Part shown: positions 1 through 8,360 of the stretch, piece after piece
How the letters are laid out: the number at the start of each line of letters is the position of its first letter
Numbering within the stretch: the stretch's first letter is position 1
Source of the DNA: Curtobacterium salicis
Lineage (GTDB): Bacteria > Actinomycetota > Actinomycetes > Actinomycetales > Microbacteriaceae
Direction: 5' to 3'
Length of the DNA stretch: 64,000 nt
Assembly (NCBI RefSeq): GCF_011759505.1
Contig: NZ_JAAOYO010000002.1
Span: 558,001 to 622,000 of the forward strand
Program-made: the position numbers and the translations under genes
The notes under the pieces: model-generated
The model's input: the letters and a program-made list of their open reading frames with translations, nothing else
Told to the model about the DNA's origin: nothing
Database searches by the model: none

Positions 1-264
1 GCCCCACCGGACCCGAGCAGCGACGGCAGCGCCCCGCCCGATCCCCGCCGCGAGCACGAGCAGCACCGCGACGACGAACCAGGGGCCGGCCGAGTTCGAC
101 ACGGTGCCGAGTCCGGGCACCGCCTGCCCGAAGCTCGTCGCGACCCCGGCCAGCAGCGACCCCGTCAGCGCCATCGTGACCCGGGCCAACGGCGGCACGC
201 CGGCGGCGGAGCCCGACGACGGACCCGGCAGTGCGGTGGACGAGGAGGACAGGGTGCTGTTCAT
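1..264 (-). CDS. Membrane protein, N-terminal fragment (DUF6518-like)
   Basis: The frame runs off the left edge of the window, so only the first 88 codons are visible, starting from the ATG read at 264. A Ser/Gly-rich head of about 27 residues precedes a first membrane segment (around residues 28-45, ending near SFGQ). A loop with the motif NSAGPW follows, then a second membrane segment (about 60-78). The NSAGPW motif after the first helix recalls the small membrane family DUF6518, whose function is unknown; this is from memory of the family and is tentative. The gene is on the same strand as, and downstream of, the MocR regulator. The 130-base gap between them carries a hexamer repeat. Confidence 0.6.
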   Translation of the reverse strand, partial: MNSTLSSSSTALPGPSSGSAAGVPPLARVTMALTGSLLAGVATSFGQAVPGLGTVSNSAGPWFVVAVLLVLAAGIGRGAAVAARVRWG

Positions 265-347
265 GGTCCCGATGCTGTCGTGCCCGTACCGGTCACCGCG
301 TCACCCTGCAGGGCCACCCGCATCCCCCGCGAGGGTGACGACCGCCG

Positions 348-377
348 GAGAACGAGAACGAGAACGAGAACGAGAAC
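348..377. repeat. Hexamer tandem repeat GAGAAC x5
   Basis: Five perfect consecutive copies of GAGAAC lie between two minus-strand genes. The A-rich unit stands out against the GC-rich surroundings. No function is evident; it could arise by replication slippage. Confidence 0.9.
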
Positions 378-394
378 AGACGAGCGGACGCACC

Positions 395-1834
395 TCACAC
401 CACCGCCGCCGCCGACCCCCGCGTCTCCACGACGGCCCCGCCGACCCGCTCCCACGATCGTGCCAACGCCTCGACCAGCCGCTCCCGGTCGGGGCCGGAG
501 ACGGCGAACGGCACGCGCAGCGACCGCTCGAACCCGCCGTCCGGCCCGAAGACCCCTCCCGAGGCCAGCACCACGCCCTCGGACCGGGCCGCGAGCACGA
601 GCGCACTCGACACCGGCCGTCCGAGCCCGACCCACAGCGTCAACCCGCCCGCCGGTGACGGCACGTCCCACTCCGGCAGTCGTGCCCGGAGCGCGGCCAC
701 GAGTCCGTCGCGACCGTCGCGGAGGACGTGCCGCCGTGCCTCCAGGACGGCCGCGGTCTGCGGGACCAGCTCGCGCGCGACCAGCTGGTCGAGGACGGGT
801 GTGCCGAGGTCGCCGGTCGGGCGGGCGATGAGCAGCCGCTGCAACAGCTCCGGGGCGGCTCGGACCCAGCCGATCCGCAGCCCGCCCCAGAAGACCTTGG
901 CGGCGGAACCGACCATGACCACCTGGCCGGGTGCGTCGGCGGCGAGGGGTCGAGCGGCGAGGCCGTCGATGCGCAGCTCCCCCATCGTCTCGTCCGCGAC
1001 GACGACCGTGCCGACCGCCGCGGCGGCCTCGAGCAGCACCCGGCGGGTCGAGTCGGCCATCGTCGCACCGGTCGGGTTGTGCAGTTCCGGCATCACGTAC
1101 GCGAGCGTCGGCGCCGACCGCCGGATGGTCGCGTCGAGCACCCCCTCGTCCCAGCCGCCCCGCACGTCGACGGGGACGGAGACGAGTCGGCCGCCGGCTT
1201 CACGGAGCACCTCGTGCGCATGGGGGTAGGTCGGCGACTCGACCAGCACCGGGTCCCCGCGTCGGACCAGGACCCGGGCGAGCAGGGCGATGGCGTGCTG
1301 CGCGCCGACCGTGACGATCACCTCTGCAGCGGTCGTCGGCAGCCCGCGGGCGGTGTACCGGTCGGCGATCGCGGCACGGAGGCCGGCGTCGCCCACGGTG
1401 TCGTAGCCGATCCCGGCGAGCGCCGCGGGCAGGTGCCGCATCGCCCGCTCGACGGCCTCGGCGACGCCCGGGGCGCTGCGGAGCGCGGCCTTCCGGAGGT
1501 CGAGCAGGTCGTCGGGGACGACGCCGGCCAGGTGTTCGGGGTCGGGTCGGCCTTCGAGCGGCAGGCGGATGACGCTGCCGGAGCCGCGGAGTGAGGTGAG
1601 GTAGCCGTCCTCCCGGAGGCGCGCGTAGGCGTTCGCCACGGTGGTGCGGGAGACGCCGATCGCGGTGGCGAGTCCGCGTTCGGCGGGCAGCCGGGCACCG
1701 TGCGGGATGCGACCGTCGATGACGAGGACCCGGACGGCGTCGGCGAGCGCCTCGTAGGCGGCGGCATCGGACCCGGACCGCCAGTGGCGGAGCAGCTGGG
1801 CGACGGAGCGGGCGCTGAGCAGGACGGGCGTCAT
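395..1834 (-). CDS. MocR-type regulator: GntR winged helix fused to PLP aminotransferase fold
   Basis: A 479-residue protein with the MocR/PdxR layout. A GntR-type DNA-binding domain (about residues 15-85, with PAERGLATAIGVSRTTVANA) precedes a fold-type I aminotransferase-like domain (about 120-470). The domain keeps AYVMPELHNPTG and a GSAAKVFWGGLRIGW segment with the lysine expected to bind pyridoxal phosphate. Such proteins use PLP or an amino-compound adduct as a sensor and rarely act as enzymes. The next gene is divergent and encodes a YczE-family membrane protein; in Bacillus the MocR member YczR is likewise paired with yczE. Direct control of that neighbour is therefore likely, helped by an inverted repeat in the 60-base gap. 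Length and both domains look intact. Confidence 0.9.
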   Translation of the reverse strand: MTPVLLSARSVAQLLRHWRSGSDAAAYEALADAVRVLVIDGRIPHGARLPAERGLATAIGVSRTTVANAYARLREDGYLTSLRGSGSVIRLPLEGRPDPEHLAGVVPDDLLDLRKAALRSAPGVAEAVERAMRHLPAALAGIGYDTVGDAGLRAAIADRYTARGLPTTAAEVIVTVGAQHAIALLARVLVRRGDPVLVESPTYPHAHEVLREAGGRLVSVPVDVRGGWDEGVLDATIRRSAPTLAYVMPELHNPTGATMADSTRRVLLEAAAAVGTVVVADETMGELRIDGLAARPLAADAPGQVVMVGSAAKVFWGGLRIGWVRAAPELLQRLLIARPTGDLGTPVLDQLVARELVPQTAAVLEARRHVLRDGRDGLVAALRARLPEWDVPSPAGGLTLWVGLGRPVSSALVLAARSEGVVLASGGVFGPDGGFERSLRVPFAVSGPDRERLVEALARSWERVGGAVVETRGSAAAVV

Positions 1835-1850
1835 GTGTCCACGCTAGCCC

Positions 1851-1877
1851 GATTGGCTCTCGCTCAGCAGGCCAATC
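1851..1877. promoter_or_regulatory. Candidate MocR operator, inverted repeat GATTGGC-N13-GCCAATC
   Basis: Perfect 7-base arms at 1851-1857 and 1871-1877 lie between the divergent starts at 1834 and 1895. The location suits repression or activation of both genes by the MocR protein. Binding is inferred from position and symmetry only. Confidence 0.55.
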
Positions 1878-1894
1878 TGCGCGAGCATCGTGCC

Positions 1895-2560
1895 ATGTCC
1901 CGCTCAGCCGCCCTGACCCTGCGCTTCGTGCAACTCGCCGTCGGCCTCTTCCTCTACGGCGCCTCGGTGGCGCTGCAGGTCCGCGCCGTCGTCGGCGTCT
2001 CGTCATGGACCGTGCTCACCCAGGGGCTCGAGAACGTCCTGCCGTGGTCGTTCGGGGTCGTCACGGTGACCTCGAGCTTCGTGATCCTGCTGTTCTGGAT
2101 CCCCCTCCGCCAGCGACCGCGGATCGGCACGCTGCTCAACGTCCTGTTCGTCGGTCCCGCCGCTGACCTGGTGCTCTGGCTGGTCCCGGAACCGGGTGAC
2201 CTGCTCGGCCGCGTCCTGCTCTTCGTCGCGAGCCTCGCCCTCCTGGCGGTCGCCACCGCGTGGTACATCGGCGCCGGGTTCGGGACCGGTCCGCGCGACG
2301 GGCTCATGGTCGGACTGCACGAGCGCCTCGGCTGGCCCCTGTGGATCGCGCGGACGAGCGTCGAGGTCACGGTGGTCGTCGTCGGCTGGGTGCTGGGCGG
2401 GGACGTCGGCGTCGGCACCGTCGTCGCCGCCTTCGCCATCGGTCCGATGGTCCAGCCGCTGATGCGCCACTTCCGTCGGTTCCCGTGGAGCCCCACCCGG
2501 GAGGCACGCCCCGCCCCCGCCCCGCCGGTTCCTGACCCTGCGCCGAGCATCCGGGGCTGA
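1895..2560 (+). CDS. YczE/YitT-family membrane protein
   Basis: A 221-residue integral membrane protein. The ATG at 1895 is chosen because it begins directly before the first hydrophobic segment; an in-frame extension to 1700 would run into the regulator on the other strand. Five or six membrane segments are visible. The family signature appears around residues 125-140 (GAGFGTGPRDGLMVGLHER), where GxGPRDGL is typical of the YitT/YczE group. The tail is Pro-rich and probably cytoplasmic. The family has no firmly established substrate. Divergent pairing with a MocR regulator, as in yczR-yczE, suggests a transport or vitamin/amino-compound role, which is inference. Confidence 0.85.
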   Translation: MSRSAALTLRFVQLAVGLFLYGASVALQVRAVVGVSSWTVLTQGLENVLPWSFGVVTVTSSFVILLFWIPLRQRPRIGTLLNVLFVGPAADLVLWLVPEPGDLLGRVLLFVASLALLAVATAWYIGAGFGTGPRDGLMVGLHERLGWPLWIARTSVEVTVVVVGWVLGGDVGVGTVVAAFAIGPMVQPLMRHFRRFPWSPTREARPAPAPPVPDPAPSIRG

Positions 2561-2572
2561 CCCTGGCCGCTC

Positions 2573-2626
2573 TGTCCAGACGCGATGTATCGTGTCGCAG
2601 AAGACGCGACACATCGCGTCTGGACA
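2573..2626. promoter_or_regulatory. 16-bp inverted repeat upstream of the DUF4097-padR operon
   Basis: Perfect arms TGTCCAGACGCGATGT (2573-2588) and its complement (2611-2626) flank a 22-base centre that itself holds GTCGC and GCGAC. The second arm ends 10 bases before the ATG at 2637 and overlaps the ribosome-binding region. It is a likely operator for the PadR protein encoded second in the operon; PadR proteins commonly autoregulate. Confidence 0.6.
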
Positions 2627-2636
2627 GGGAGACGTC

Positions 2637-3560
2637 ATGGCACAGGAGAAGTGGCTCATCGACGAGCCGAAGGTCATCGACACCGGGATCGTCCGCGCAC
2701 TGCGGATCGGCCTGGTCGGCGGACAGGTGGACGTCGTCACGCACGACGAGCCCACCGCCCGCGTGGAGATCCACCAGGTCTCCGGCAAGCCCATCAAGGT
2801 CGAGATCGAGGGCGACACCCTCACCGTCGACCACCCGCAGATGCGCTGGGACGACGTCCTGGGGTTCCTCAAGTCCTTCCGTGGCGGCGGCGCCCGTGCC
2901 GACGTCAGCATCCTGGTGCCGCGCGACGTCACCGTGACGATCGGCGTCGTGTCCGCCGGGGTCCTGCTCTCCGGCACCGAGCGGGGCGCCACGCTCAACA
3001 GCGTCTCCGGTGACGTCGTCCTCGACGGCGTGATCGGCGACGTCGTCGTCAACGCGGTCTCCGGCACGACCACCCTCCGCGACCAGGTCGGCGCCGTCGC
3101 GCTCCGCACCGTCTCGGGCGACGTCGTCGCCACCGGCGAGATCCGCCGCTTCACCGCGGACGGGGTGTCCTCCGCGGTCGTGCTCGACCTGCACGGCTCC
3201 CCCGACCAGGTGAAGGTGAACACGGTGTCCGGGTCGGTCGACGTCCGCCTCGAGCACGGCACGCCCTACACGAGCACGATCAACACCGCGACCGGCCGTC
3301 TGCAGTTCGACGACGCCGAGGTCCGCGGCACCCGTGGGTCGTACACGCGGACCGACGGCGAGCTCGCCGGGTCCTACGTCGACATCCGTGTCAACTCGGT
3401 CTCCGGTGACGTCGCGATCGTGCACGGCCACGCACCCGCCGCGTCCGACGCGCCGACCGCGCCGACCGCGCCGGACGGGCCGGCGGCACCGACCGCGCCA
3501 GCCGCGCCGACCGCCCCCACGGCTCCGTCCTTCGACGAGCAGGGCGGGACCGTCGCATGA
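2637..3560 (+). CDS. DUF4097-family beta-helical protein
   Basis: A 307-residue protein. The ATG at 2637 follows an AGGGAGA ribosome-binding site; an upstream in-frame ATG at 2592 lies inside the inverted repeat and is unlikely. The middle (about 80-260) consists of short repeated turns with recurring SVSGDV/TVSG motifs, typical of the DUF4097 parallel beta-helix. The C-terminus is a low-complexity Ala/Pro/Thr tail. No signal peptide is seen. DUF4097 genes are often linked to padR or anti-sigma-like genes, and their biochemical role is not settled. The stop overlaps the start of the PadR gene by four bases (ATGA), so the two are translationally coupled. Confidence 0.88.
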   Translation: MAQEKWLIDEPKVIDTGIVRALRIGLVGGQVDVVTHDEPTARVEIHQVSGKPIKVEIEGDTLTVDHPQMRWDDVLGFLKSFRGGGARADVSILVPRDVTVTIGVVSAGVLLSGTERGATLNSVSGDVVLDGVIGDVVVNAVSGTTTLRDQVGAVALRTVSGDVVATGEIRRFTADGVSSAVVLDLHGSPDQVKVNTVSGSVDVRLEHGTPYTSTINTATGRLQFDDAEVRGTRGSYTRTDGELAGSYVDIRVNSVSGDVAIVHGHAPAASDAPTAPTAPDGPAAPTAPAAPTAPTAPSFDEQGGTVA

Positions 3561-4144
3561 GCCCGGTCTTCGCGCACGGCCACCTGCGCCTCTACCTGCT
3601 GGTCCTGCTGGCCGACCACCCGATGCACGGGTACGAGGTCATCACCGCCCTCGGTGACCGCTTCGGCGGCACCTACGTCCCGAGCGCCGGCACCGTCTAC
3701 CCGCGCCTGGCGAAGCTGGAGGAGGACGGCCTGATCACCGGCACCTCCGACGGCCGCAAGACCGTCTACGCCATCACGGACGCCGGTCGGGCCGAGCTCG
3801 ACGCCCGCGCGGACGAGGTCGCACAGCTCGAGAACGGTGTCACCGACAGCGTCAAGTCGCTGGCCGACGGTGTCCGCGCCTCGGTCGGCGCCGCGATGAA
3901 GTCCCTGCGTGCGGACCTGGCGGCCGCCGCCGAGCCCGGTGGCACCGGCAGGCCGTCCACCTCGGGTCCGACCACGGTCCCGGCGGCGGGTGTCCGATCG
4001 CTCCGCGACGCCGAGATGGCCGTCGCCGTGTTCCGGCAGCAGCTCCGTGCGGACCTCCGCCGCCGTGCCGCCCGTGGCACGCTCGACGACGCGGCCGTCC
4101 GGCGACTGCGTGACGGCCTGGAGGCACTGCGCAAGTCCCTCTGA
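3557..4144 (+). CDS. PadR-family transcriptional regulator
   Basis: A 195-residue protein with the PadR winged helix in residues 8-85 (LYLLVLLADHPMHGYEVI, then GTVYPRLAKLEEDGLI and a wing ending in YAITDAGR). A charged, partly Ala-rich C-terminal half follows, longer than minimal PadR proteins. It may include a dimerisation helix around 150-195 (REAEMAVAVF-like and RRLRDGLEALRK). It overlaps the DUF4097 gene by four bases. A strong hairpin lies 90 bases downstream. It probably represses its own operon through the inverted repeat at 2573-2626; the inducing signal is unknown. Confidence 0.9.
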   Translation: MSPVFAHGHLRLYLLVLLADHPMHGYEVITALGDRFGGTYVPSAGTVYPRLAKLEEDGLITGTSDGRKTVYAITDAGRAELDARADEVAQLENGVTDSVKSLADGVRASVGAAMKSLRADLAAAAEPGGTGRPSTSGPTTVPAAGVRSLRDAEMAVAVFRQQLRADLRRRAARGTLDDAAVRRLRDGLEALRKSL

Positions 4145-4234
4145 CCGGTGCGGGACCAGGCGGTCGCGACCCGCGCCTCCCGGCCGGATCCGGTGCGTCG
4201 ACCCATCCTGTCCGTTCCTTCAGGAAACCGACCC

Positions 4235-4278
4235 CGAGCCCTTCCGATCCGCGCCGTGTCGCGGATCGGAAGGGCTCG
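4235..4278 (+). terminator. Perfect 18-bp hairpin terminator
   Basis: Arms 4235-4252 and 4261-4278 pair perfectly around an 8-base loop. There is no T-run, as is common in actinobacteria. It separates the padR operon from the permease gene. Confidence 0.75.
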
Positions 4279-4360
4279 TCGCATCCGGTTCGGTCACGGC
4301 GGAATACCGTTGCGGGCTCCGGTGTTGCGTTCGCCCACCGATTGAGTAAGTTCGTCGCTC

Positions 4361-6607
4361 GTGACCAACGAGACCCGGTCGTTGAAAGCCCGACTGATCG
4401 GCGACCCCCTCCCCTCCGAGAAACTCGAGGGGCAGCTGCTGCCGAAGCACCTGGCGCTCCCGATCTTCGCCAGCGACCCGCTCTCCTCCGTGGCGTACGC
4501 GCCGCAGGAGCTGCTCATGATCCTGCTGCTCGGCGGGATGGCGTTCCTGACCTTCGCCCCGTGGGTGGCAGCGATGGTCGTCCTGCTGCTCGTGGTGGTC
4601 GTCGCGTCCTACCGACAGCTCATCAAGGCCTACCCGTCCGGCGGCGGCGACTACGAGGTCGCACACCGGAACCTCGGCGAGCGCGCCGGCCTCGTCGTCG
4701 CAAGTGCCCTGCTCGTCGACTACGTCATGACGGTCGCGGTGTCGGTGGCCTCCGGCGTGGACAACATCATCTCGGCGCTGCCGATGCTCAACGAGTTCCG
4801 GGTCGAACTCGCCATCCTGTTCGTCGTGCTGCTGGCCGCCGCGAACCTCCGCGGTGTCCGCGAGTCGAGCAAGGCGTTCGCGGTCCCCACCTACCTGTTC
4901 GTGGCGAGCGTCTTCGTGATGGTCGTCACCGGCCTGGTCCGGGTCGCGGCCGGCAACGCGCCGGTCGCCGAATCGGCCGCGTACACGGTGCAGAACGTCG
5001 AGCACACCACGCAGGCGGCGTTCATCCTGCTGCTCCTCCGCGCCTTCGCGTCCGGCTGTTCCGCGCTGACCGGCGTCGAGGCGATCGCGAACGGCGTGCA
5101 GGCGTTCCGTCGCCCGAAGATCAAGAACGCCCAGCAGACCCTCGTGCTCATGGGCGGCATCGCGATCGTGCTGTTCATCGGTCTCATCACCCTCGCGCTG
5201 GTCTCGCGCGTGCACTACGCCGAGAGCGCCTGCGACCTACAGGGCTTCGCGAACTGCGCCACCACCCCGCAGCGCTCCCTGATCGCCCAGATCGCGGCGG
5301 CGACGTTCGGCAACAACTCGGTGCTGTTCTTCGTCATCCAGGCCACGACCGCCGCGGTGCTGCTCCTGGCGGCGAACACGGCGTTCAACGGGTTCCCGCT
5401 GCTCGGCTCGATCCTGGCCCGCGACTCCTACGCCCCGAAGGCCCTGTCGACGCGCGGTGACCGGCTCATCTACTCGAACGGCGTCATCGTCCTGGCGCTC
5501 GTCGCGGCCGCGCTGCTCATGGTCTACCGGGCGAACGTCACGAGCCTCATCCAGCTGTACATCATCGGCGTCTTCGTGTCGTTCACGCTCGGCCAGAGCG
5601 GCATGGTGAAGCACTGGGTGAGCCTGCTCCGCGCCGACCGTGCCGGCACCGCCGACGAACCGGTGAACCGGGGGCAGGTGCTCCGGAGCCTGACGATCAA
5701 CTCCATCGGCGCGACCTTCACCTTCGTGGTGCTCGTCATCGTCACGATCACGAAGTTCACGCACGGAGCCTGGCTGGTCTTCGTGATCATGCCCGTGCTG
5801 TTCGTGCTGATGCTCGGCGTCAACCGCTACTACCGGGACGTCTCGCACGAGATCCAGGCCGACGTCGAGACCGAGTTCGGTGCGACCGGCGACCACGCGA
5901 TCGTGCTCGTCAACAAGCTGCAGAAGCCCGTGCTCAAGGCCCTCGACTACGCGATCGCCGCCAAGCACGCCGGACTCGAGGCCGTGCACGTCGCCATCGA
6001 CGACGCCGACGCCGCCCGACTCCGCGAACAGTGGGCCGAGCACGGCATCGAGGTCCCGCTGACCATGGTGCCGAGCCCGTACCGCGACATCTCGATGCCG
6101 CTCATCAAGTACATCAAGGCGCACCGGCTCGAGCACGGCTCCGAGGTCGTCACCGTCTACACGCCGGTCTTCATCGTCGGCCACTGGTGGGAGGGCCTGC
6201 TCCACAACCACCGCGGTCGCCGGATCCGCCGCAAGCTGCTCCTCATGCACGGCGTCACCGTCGCGCTCGTGCCCTGGCTGCTGGACTCCTCGGAGCTGCT
6301 CTACGGCAAGCGCTCCCGCCCCTTCCCCGGGCAGGACCGCCGTGGCGAACCCGTCCGGCCGCCGCTCCGCCGCTCCCCGCACGGCGTCTTCCGCTCGGAG
6401 GCCGAGGAGGACCGCCTCGTCCGGTCCGCCCAGCGCAACAGCCTCGAGCCGCAGGGACTGGCGCACCAGCCGTCGCCGGCCTCCCGTCGCGCCACCCGCC
6501 CGGCCGGCCCCGCCGAGGGCGTCGACCCCGCGCTCTGCACCGGCGAGATCCGGTCGCTCGTCGCCGTCACGCCGCCGGTCTCGCGTCCGCACGATGACGA
6601 CGCGTGA
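4361..6607 (+). CDS. APC-superfamily permease, KimA-like potassium importer
   Basis: A 748-residue protein with about 12 membrane segments in residues 30-480, then a soluble domain (about 490-640) and a basic, Pro-rich tail (about 645-748). Blocks such as LPSSVAY-type SDPLSSVAYAPQ, SYRQLIKAYPSGGGDY, VDYVMTVAVSVASG and FASGCSALTGVEAIANG match Bacillus KimA (YdaO), a high-affinity K+/H+ symporter of the KUP/APC group. KimA-type transporters are controlled by cyclic di-AMP through the soluble domain and often through a ydaO riboswitch; no such riboswitch is evident here. Potassium import is inferred from homology. The start is GTG 4361, preceding LKARLIGDPLPSEKL, the usual N-terminus. The tail exceeds that of Bacillus KimA. 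Confidence 0.85.
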   Translation: MTNETRSLKARLIGDPLPSEKLEGQLLPKHLALPIFASDPLSSVAYAPQELLMILLLGGMAFLTFAPWVAAMVVLLLVVVVASYRQLIKAYPSGGGDYEVAHRNLGERAGLVVASALLVDYVMTVAVSVASGVDNIISALPMLNEFRVELAILFVVLLAAANLRGVRESSKAFAVPTYLFVASVFVMVVTGLVRVAAGNAPVAESAAYTVQNVEHTTQAAFILLLLRAFASGCSALTGVEAIANGVQAFRRPKIKNAQQTLVLMGGIAIVLFIGLITLALVSRVHYAESACDLQGFANCATTPQRSLIAQIAAATFGNNSVLFFVIQATTAAVLLLAANTAFNGFPLLGSILARDSYAPKALSTRGDRLIYSNGVIVLALVAAALLMVYRANVTSLIQLYIIGVFVSFTLGQSGMVKHWVSLLRADRAGTADEPVNRGQVLRSLTINSIGATFTFVVLVIVTITKFTHGAWLVFVIMPVLFVLMLGVNRYYRDVSHEIQADVETEFGATGDHAIVLVNKLQKPVLKALDYAIAAKHAGLEAVHVAIDDADAARLREQWAEHGIEVPLTMVPSPYRDISMPLIKYIKAHRLEHGSEVVTVYTPVFIVGHWWEGLLHNHRGRRIRRKLLLMHGVTVALVPWLLDSSELLYGKRSRPFPGQDRRGEPVRPPLRRSPHGVFRSEAEEDRLVRSAQRNSLEPQGLAHQPSPASRRATRPAGPAEGVDPALCTGEIRSLVAVTPPVSRPHDDDA

Positions 6608-6634
6608 CGGTGCGCGGTCGTACGATGTGACCCC

Positions 6635-7423
6635 ATGACGACCGCTCCCGAGGCCCTCCGCACCTTCGCGACCTTCGACGGACACGGCGGCAAGGTCTCG
6701 AAGCGCGTCGAGGTGCTCGACCACGAGCCTCCCGTGTCGCCGGACGGCCGCTACGACGGTCTCGTCGCCGTGCGCGGCGAACACCCGCTCGGCGCCCTCG
6801 ACGAGCGGGCCGCGGACGACTCCGCCGAGCTCGCCCGCGGTGTCGCGAGCATCGGCTGGGTCGACCCGGCCACGCTCCGCGACTGGTACCGGCCCGACCG
6901 GGTCGTGGTGAGCCTCCTGGACGCCCGACGGTCCGGCCTGGAGCCGGGCGTCTACGCCGACTCGCGGGGGCGTGGTCGCGTCCGCATCGACGGGCGCAAG
7001 GCGCACCTCGCCGCCGACGGTCGGCCCGCGTTCCGCGCCCTGGCCGGCACAGCCGACGAGCCCAAGGCGGACGTCCCGCTGCCGATGGACCAGGTGGTGC
7101 GTCTCGTGGTCGTGTCGTCCGGCGTCGCCGACACGTCCACCGGAGCGTCCGGGGTGGAGATCGTGACGACGCCCGTCACCCCCGTGCTGTCGCCGGGCGA
7201 GTACCCGGTGTACGCCGACGACGTCCCCGGCCTGCCCCCGCGTCCCGCGTCCGGCCGGGTCCGGATCAGCGCCGCGGTCCTGCTCAACGGATCGCTGCAC
7301 CGGGTCGACCGACTGGACGAGCCCGCGAACACGCTCTGGATCGAGCGGGGCGGACGGGTCGTCCCGGTGGCGGCGAGCGACGTCGGCGGCGACCTGGTCC
7401 GGTACACCGCGACGCCCGTCTGA
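6635..7423 (+). CDS. Conserved hypothetical protein, no recognised domain
   Basis: A 262-residue soluble protein starting at ATG 6635, 27 bases after the permease stop and on the same strand, so co-transcription is possible. There is no signal peptide or membrane segment. Composition is rich in Arg, Asp, Val and Gly, with predicted beta-rich stretches such as GVYADSRGRGRVRIDG (about 105-120) and VRISAAVLLNGSLHRVDRLDE (about 210-230). An SPG-x-YPVYADDVPG segment (about 187-200) resembles the earlier GVYADSRG, suggesting two related halves. I do not recognise the family. Codon use matches the neighbours, so it looks like a real gene. Confidence 0.75.
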   Translation: MTTAPEALRTFATFDGHGGKVSKRVEVLDHEPPVSPDGRYDGLVAVRGEHPLGALDERAADDSAELARGVASIGWVDPATLRDWYRPDRVVVSLLDARRSGLEPGVYADSRGRGRVRIDGRKAHLAADGRPAFRALAGTADEPKADVPLPMDQVVRLVVVSSGVADTSTGASGVEIVTTPVTPVLSPGEYPVYADDVPGLPPRPASGRVRISAAVLLNGSLHRVDRLDEPANTLWIERGGRVVPVAASDVGGDLVRYTATPV

Positions 7424-7509
7424 GTCGCCCAGCGCCCATTGTCCGCTCACGGCCTACGGGGGACGTCGTGCTGCGCCCGCGGTCGGGGGTGCGGCGTACG
7501 GTCCGGGGC

Positions 7510-7758
7510 ATGAGTGATGCAGACCAGAACCAGCCGGAGACCCTCGGCGGAGAACGCCCGGACCCCTCGACCACCGCGAGCAAGGACCCCGAGCAGTGGG
7601 TCACCGGCGACGAGCCGATGACCGGCCCGCAGCGCAGCTACCTCGACACCCTCGCCCGTGAAGCCGGCGAGGAACTGTCGGCCGACCTCACCAAGGCCGA
7701 GGCGTCGGAGCACATCGAGCGCCTGCAGGAGAAGACCGGACGCGGCGCTTCTTCCTGA
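7510..7758 (+). CDS. DUF3072 domain protein
   Basis: An 82-residue acidic protein. The ATG at 7510 is preferred over a start at 7468 because the family begins just before the acidic linker. The segment DPEQWVTGDEPMTGPQRSYL and the following LTKAEASEHIERLQEKTG are the DUF3072 signature: a short helical pair related in feel to DUF3043/SAP-like small domains. The function is unknown. A strong hairpin follows 17 bases after the stop, so the gene is probably monocistronic. Confidence 0.88.
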   Translation: MSDADQNQPETLGGERPDPSTTASKDPEQWVTGDEPMTGPQRSYLDTLAREAGEELSADLTKAEASEHIERLQEKTGRGASS

Positions 7759-7775
7759 GCAACAGTCGTTGCTGT

Positions 7776-7805
7776 ACGGCGGTCCGCAGTTCTGCGGACC
7801 GCCGT
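7776..7805 (+). terminator. Perfect 13-bp hairpin, GTTC loop
   Basis: Arms ACGGCGGTCCGCA (7776-7788) and its complement (7793-7805) with a 4-base loop sit directly downstream of the DUF3072 gene. Confidence 0.8.
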
Positions 7806-7884
7806 CTGGCATCCCCCTGGCAGAGCCCCGGCAGTCGCCCGGACAGACCGGATCGATGACACGTCACCACATAGCGTCGTCGCC

Positions 7885-8325
7885 ATGCGAACCACATCGA
7901 CCTCCATCGGCCTGACCGTGCTCCGCGTCGTCCTCGGCGTCGTCTTCATCGCCCACGGTGCCCAGAAGGTCAGCCAGGGCATCCCCGGAGTGACGCAGGG
8001 GTTCGCCGGCATGGGCGTCCCCTTCCCCGAGATCGCCGCGCCCCTCGTCGCCGGCCTCGAGTTGGTCGGCGGCGTGCTGCTGGTGCTCGGCGTCGCGACC
8101 CGTGTGGTGGCGGTCCTGCTCGCCGTCGACATGGTCGTGGCCGGGGTACTGGCGCACCTGTCGTCGGGCTTCTTCTCGCAGGACGGTGGGTTCGAGTACG
8201 TCCTCGTCCTGGCTGCCGGATCCCTCGCCGTCGCGCTGACCGGTCCTGGCCGCTACTCGGTCGACGCCGTCGTGCTGCGTCGCTCGCGGGGTCGCCGCGG
8301 TGCGCAGGAGCCGGTCGCCGCCTGA
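7885..8325 (+). CDS. DoxX-family membrane protein
   Basis: A 146-residue, four-helix membrane protein. The first segment (about 8-28) contains RVVLGVVFIAHGAQKV, the DoxX hallmark. The GxxxPF loop and the second helix with AGLELVGGVLLVLGVATR are also typical. DoxX/SURF4-like proteins are linked to redox and thiol stress at the membrane, and the exact reaction is unresolved for most. It is followed convergently by the MerR gene, leaving only 35 bases between them. No operon partner is evident. Confidence 0.9.
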   Translation: MRTTSTSIGLTVLRVVLGVVFIAHGAQKVSQGIPGVTQGFAGMGVPFPEIAAPLVAGLELVGGVLLVLGVATRVVAVLLAVDMVVAGVLAHLSSGFFSQDGGFEYVLVLAAGSLAVALTGPGRYSVDAVVLRRSRGRRGAQEPVAA

Positions 8326-8360
8326 CCGGCGGTCCCGCGTCGCCGTCCGGGGACGGGGAG

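Noticed and set aside
4145-4360. ydaO (c-di-AMP) riboswitch before the KimA-like gene
   Set aside because: After the terminator only about 80 bases remain, and no conserved ydaO elements were seen.
5237-7450. Long minus-strand open frame opposite the permease and hypothetical genes
   Set aside because: Composition is Arg/Asp/Gly-rich with no domain. The plus-strand genes have clear homology and proper third-position bias.
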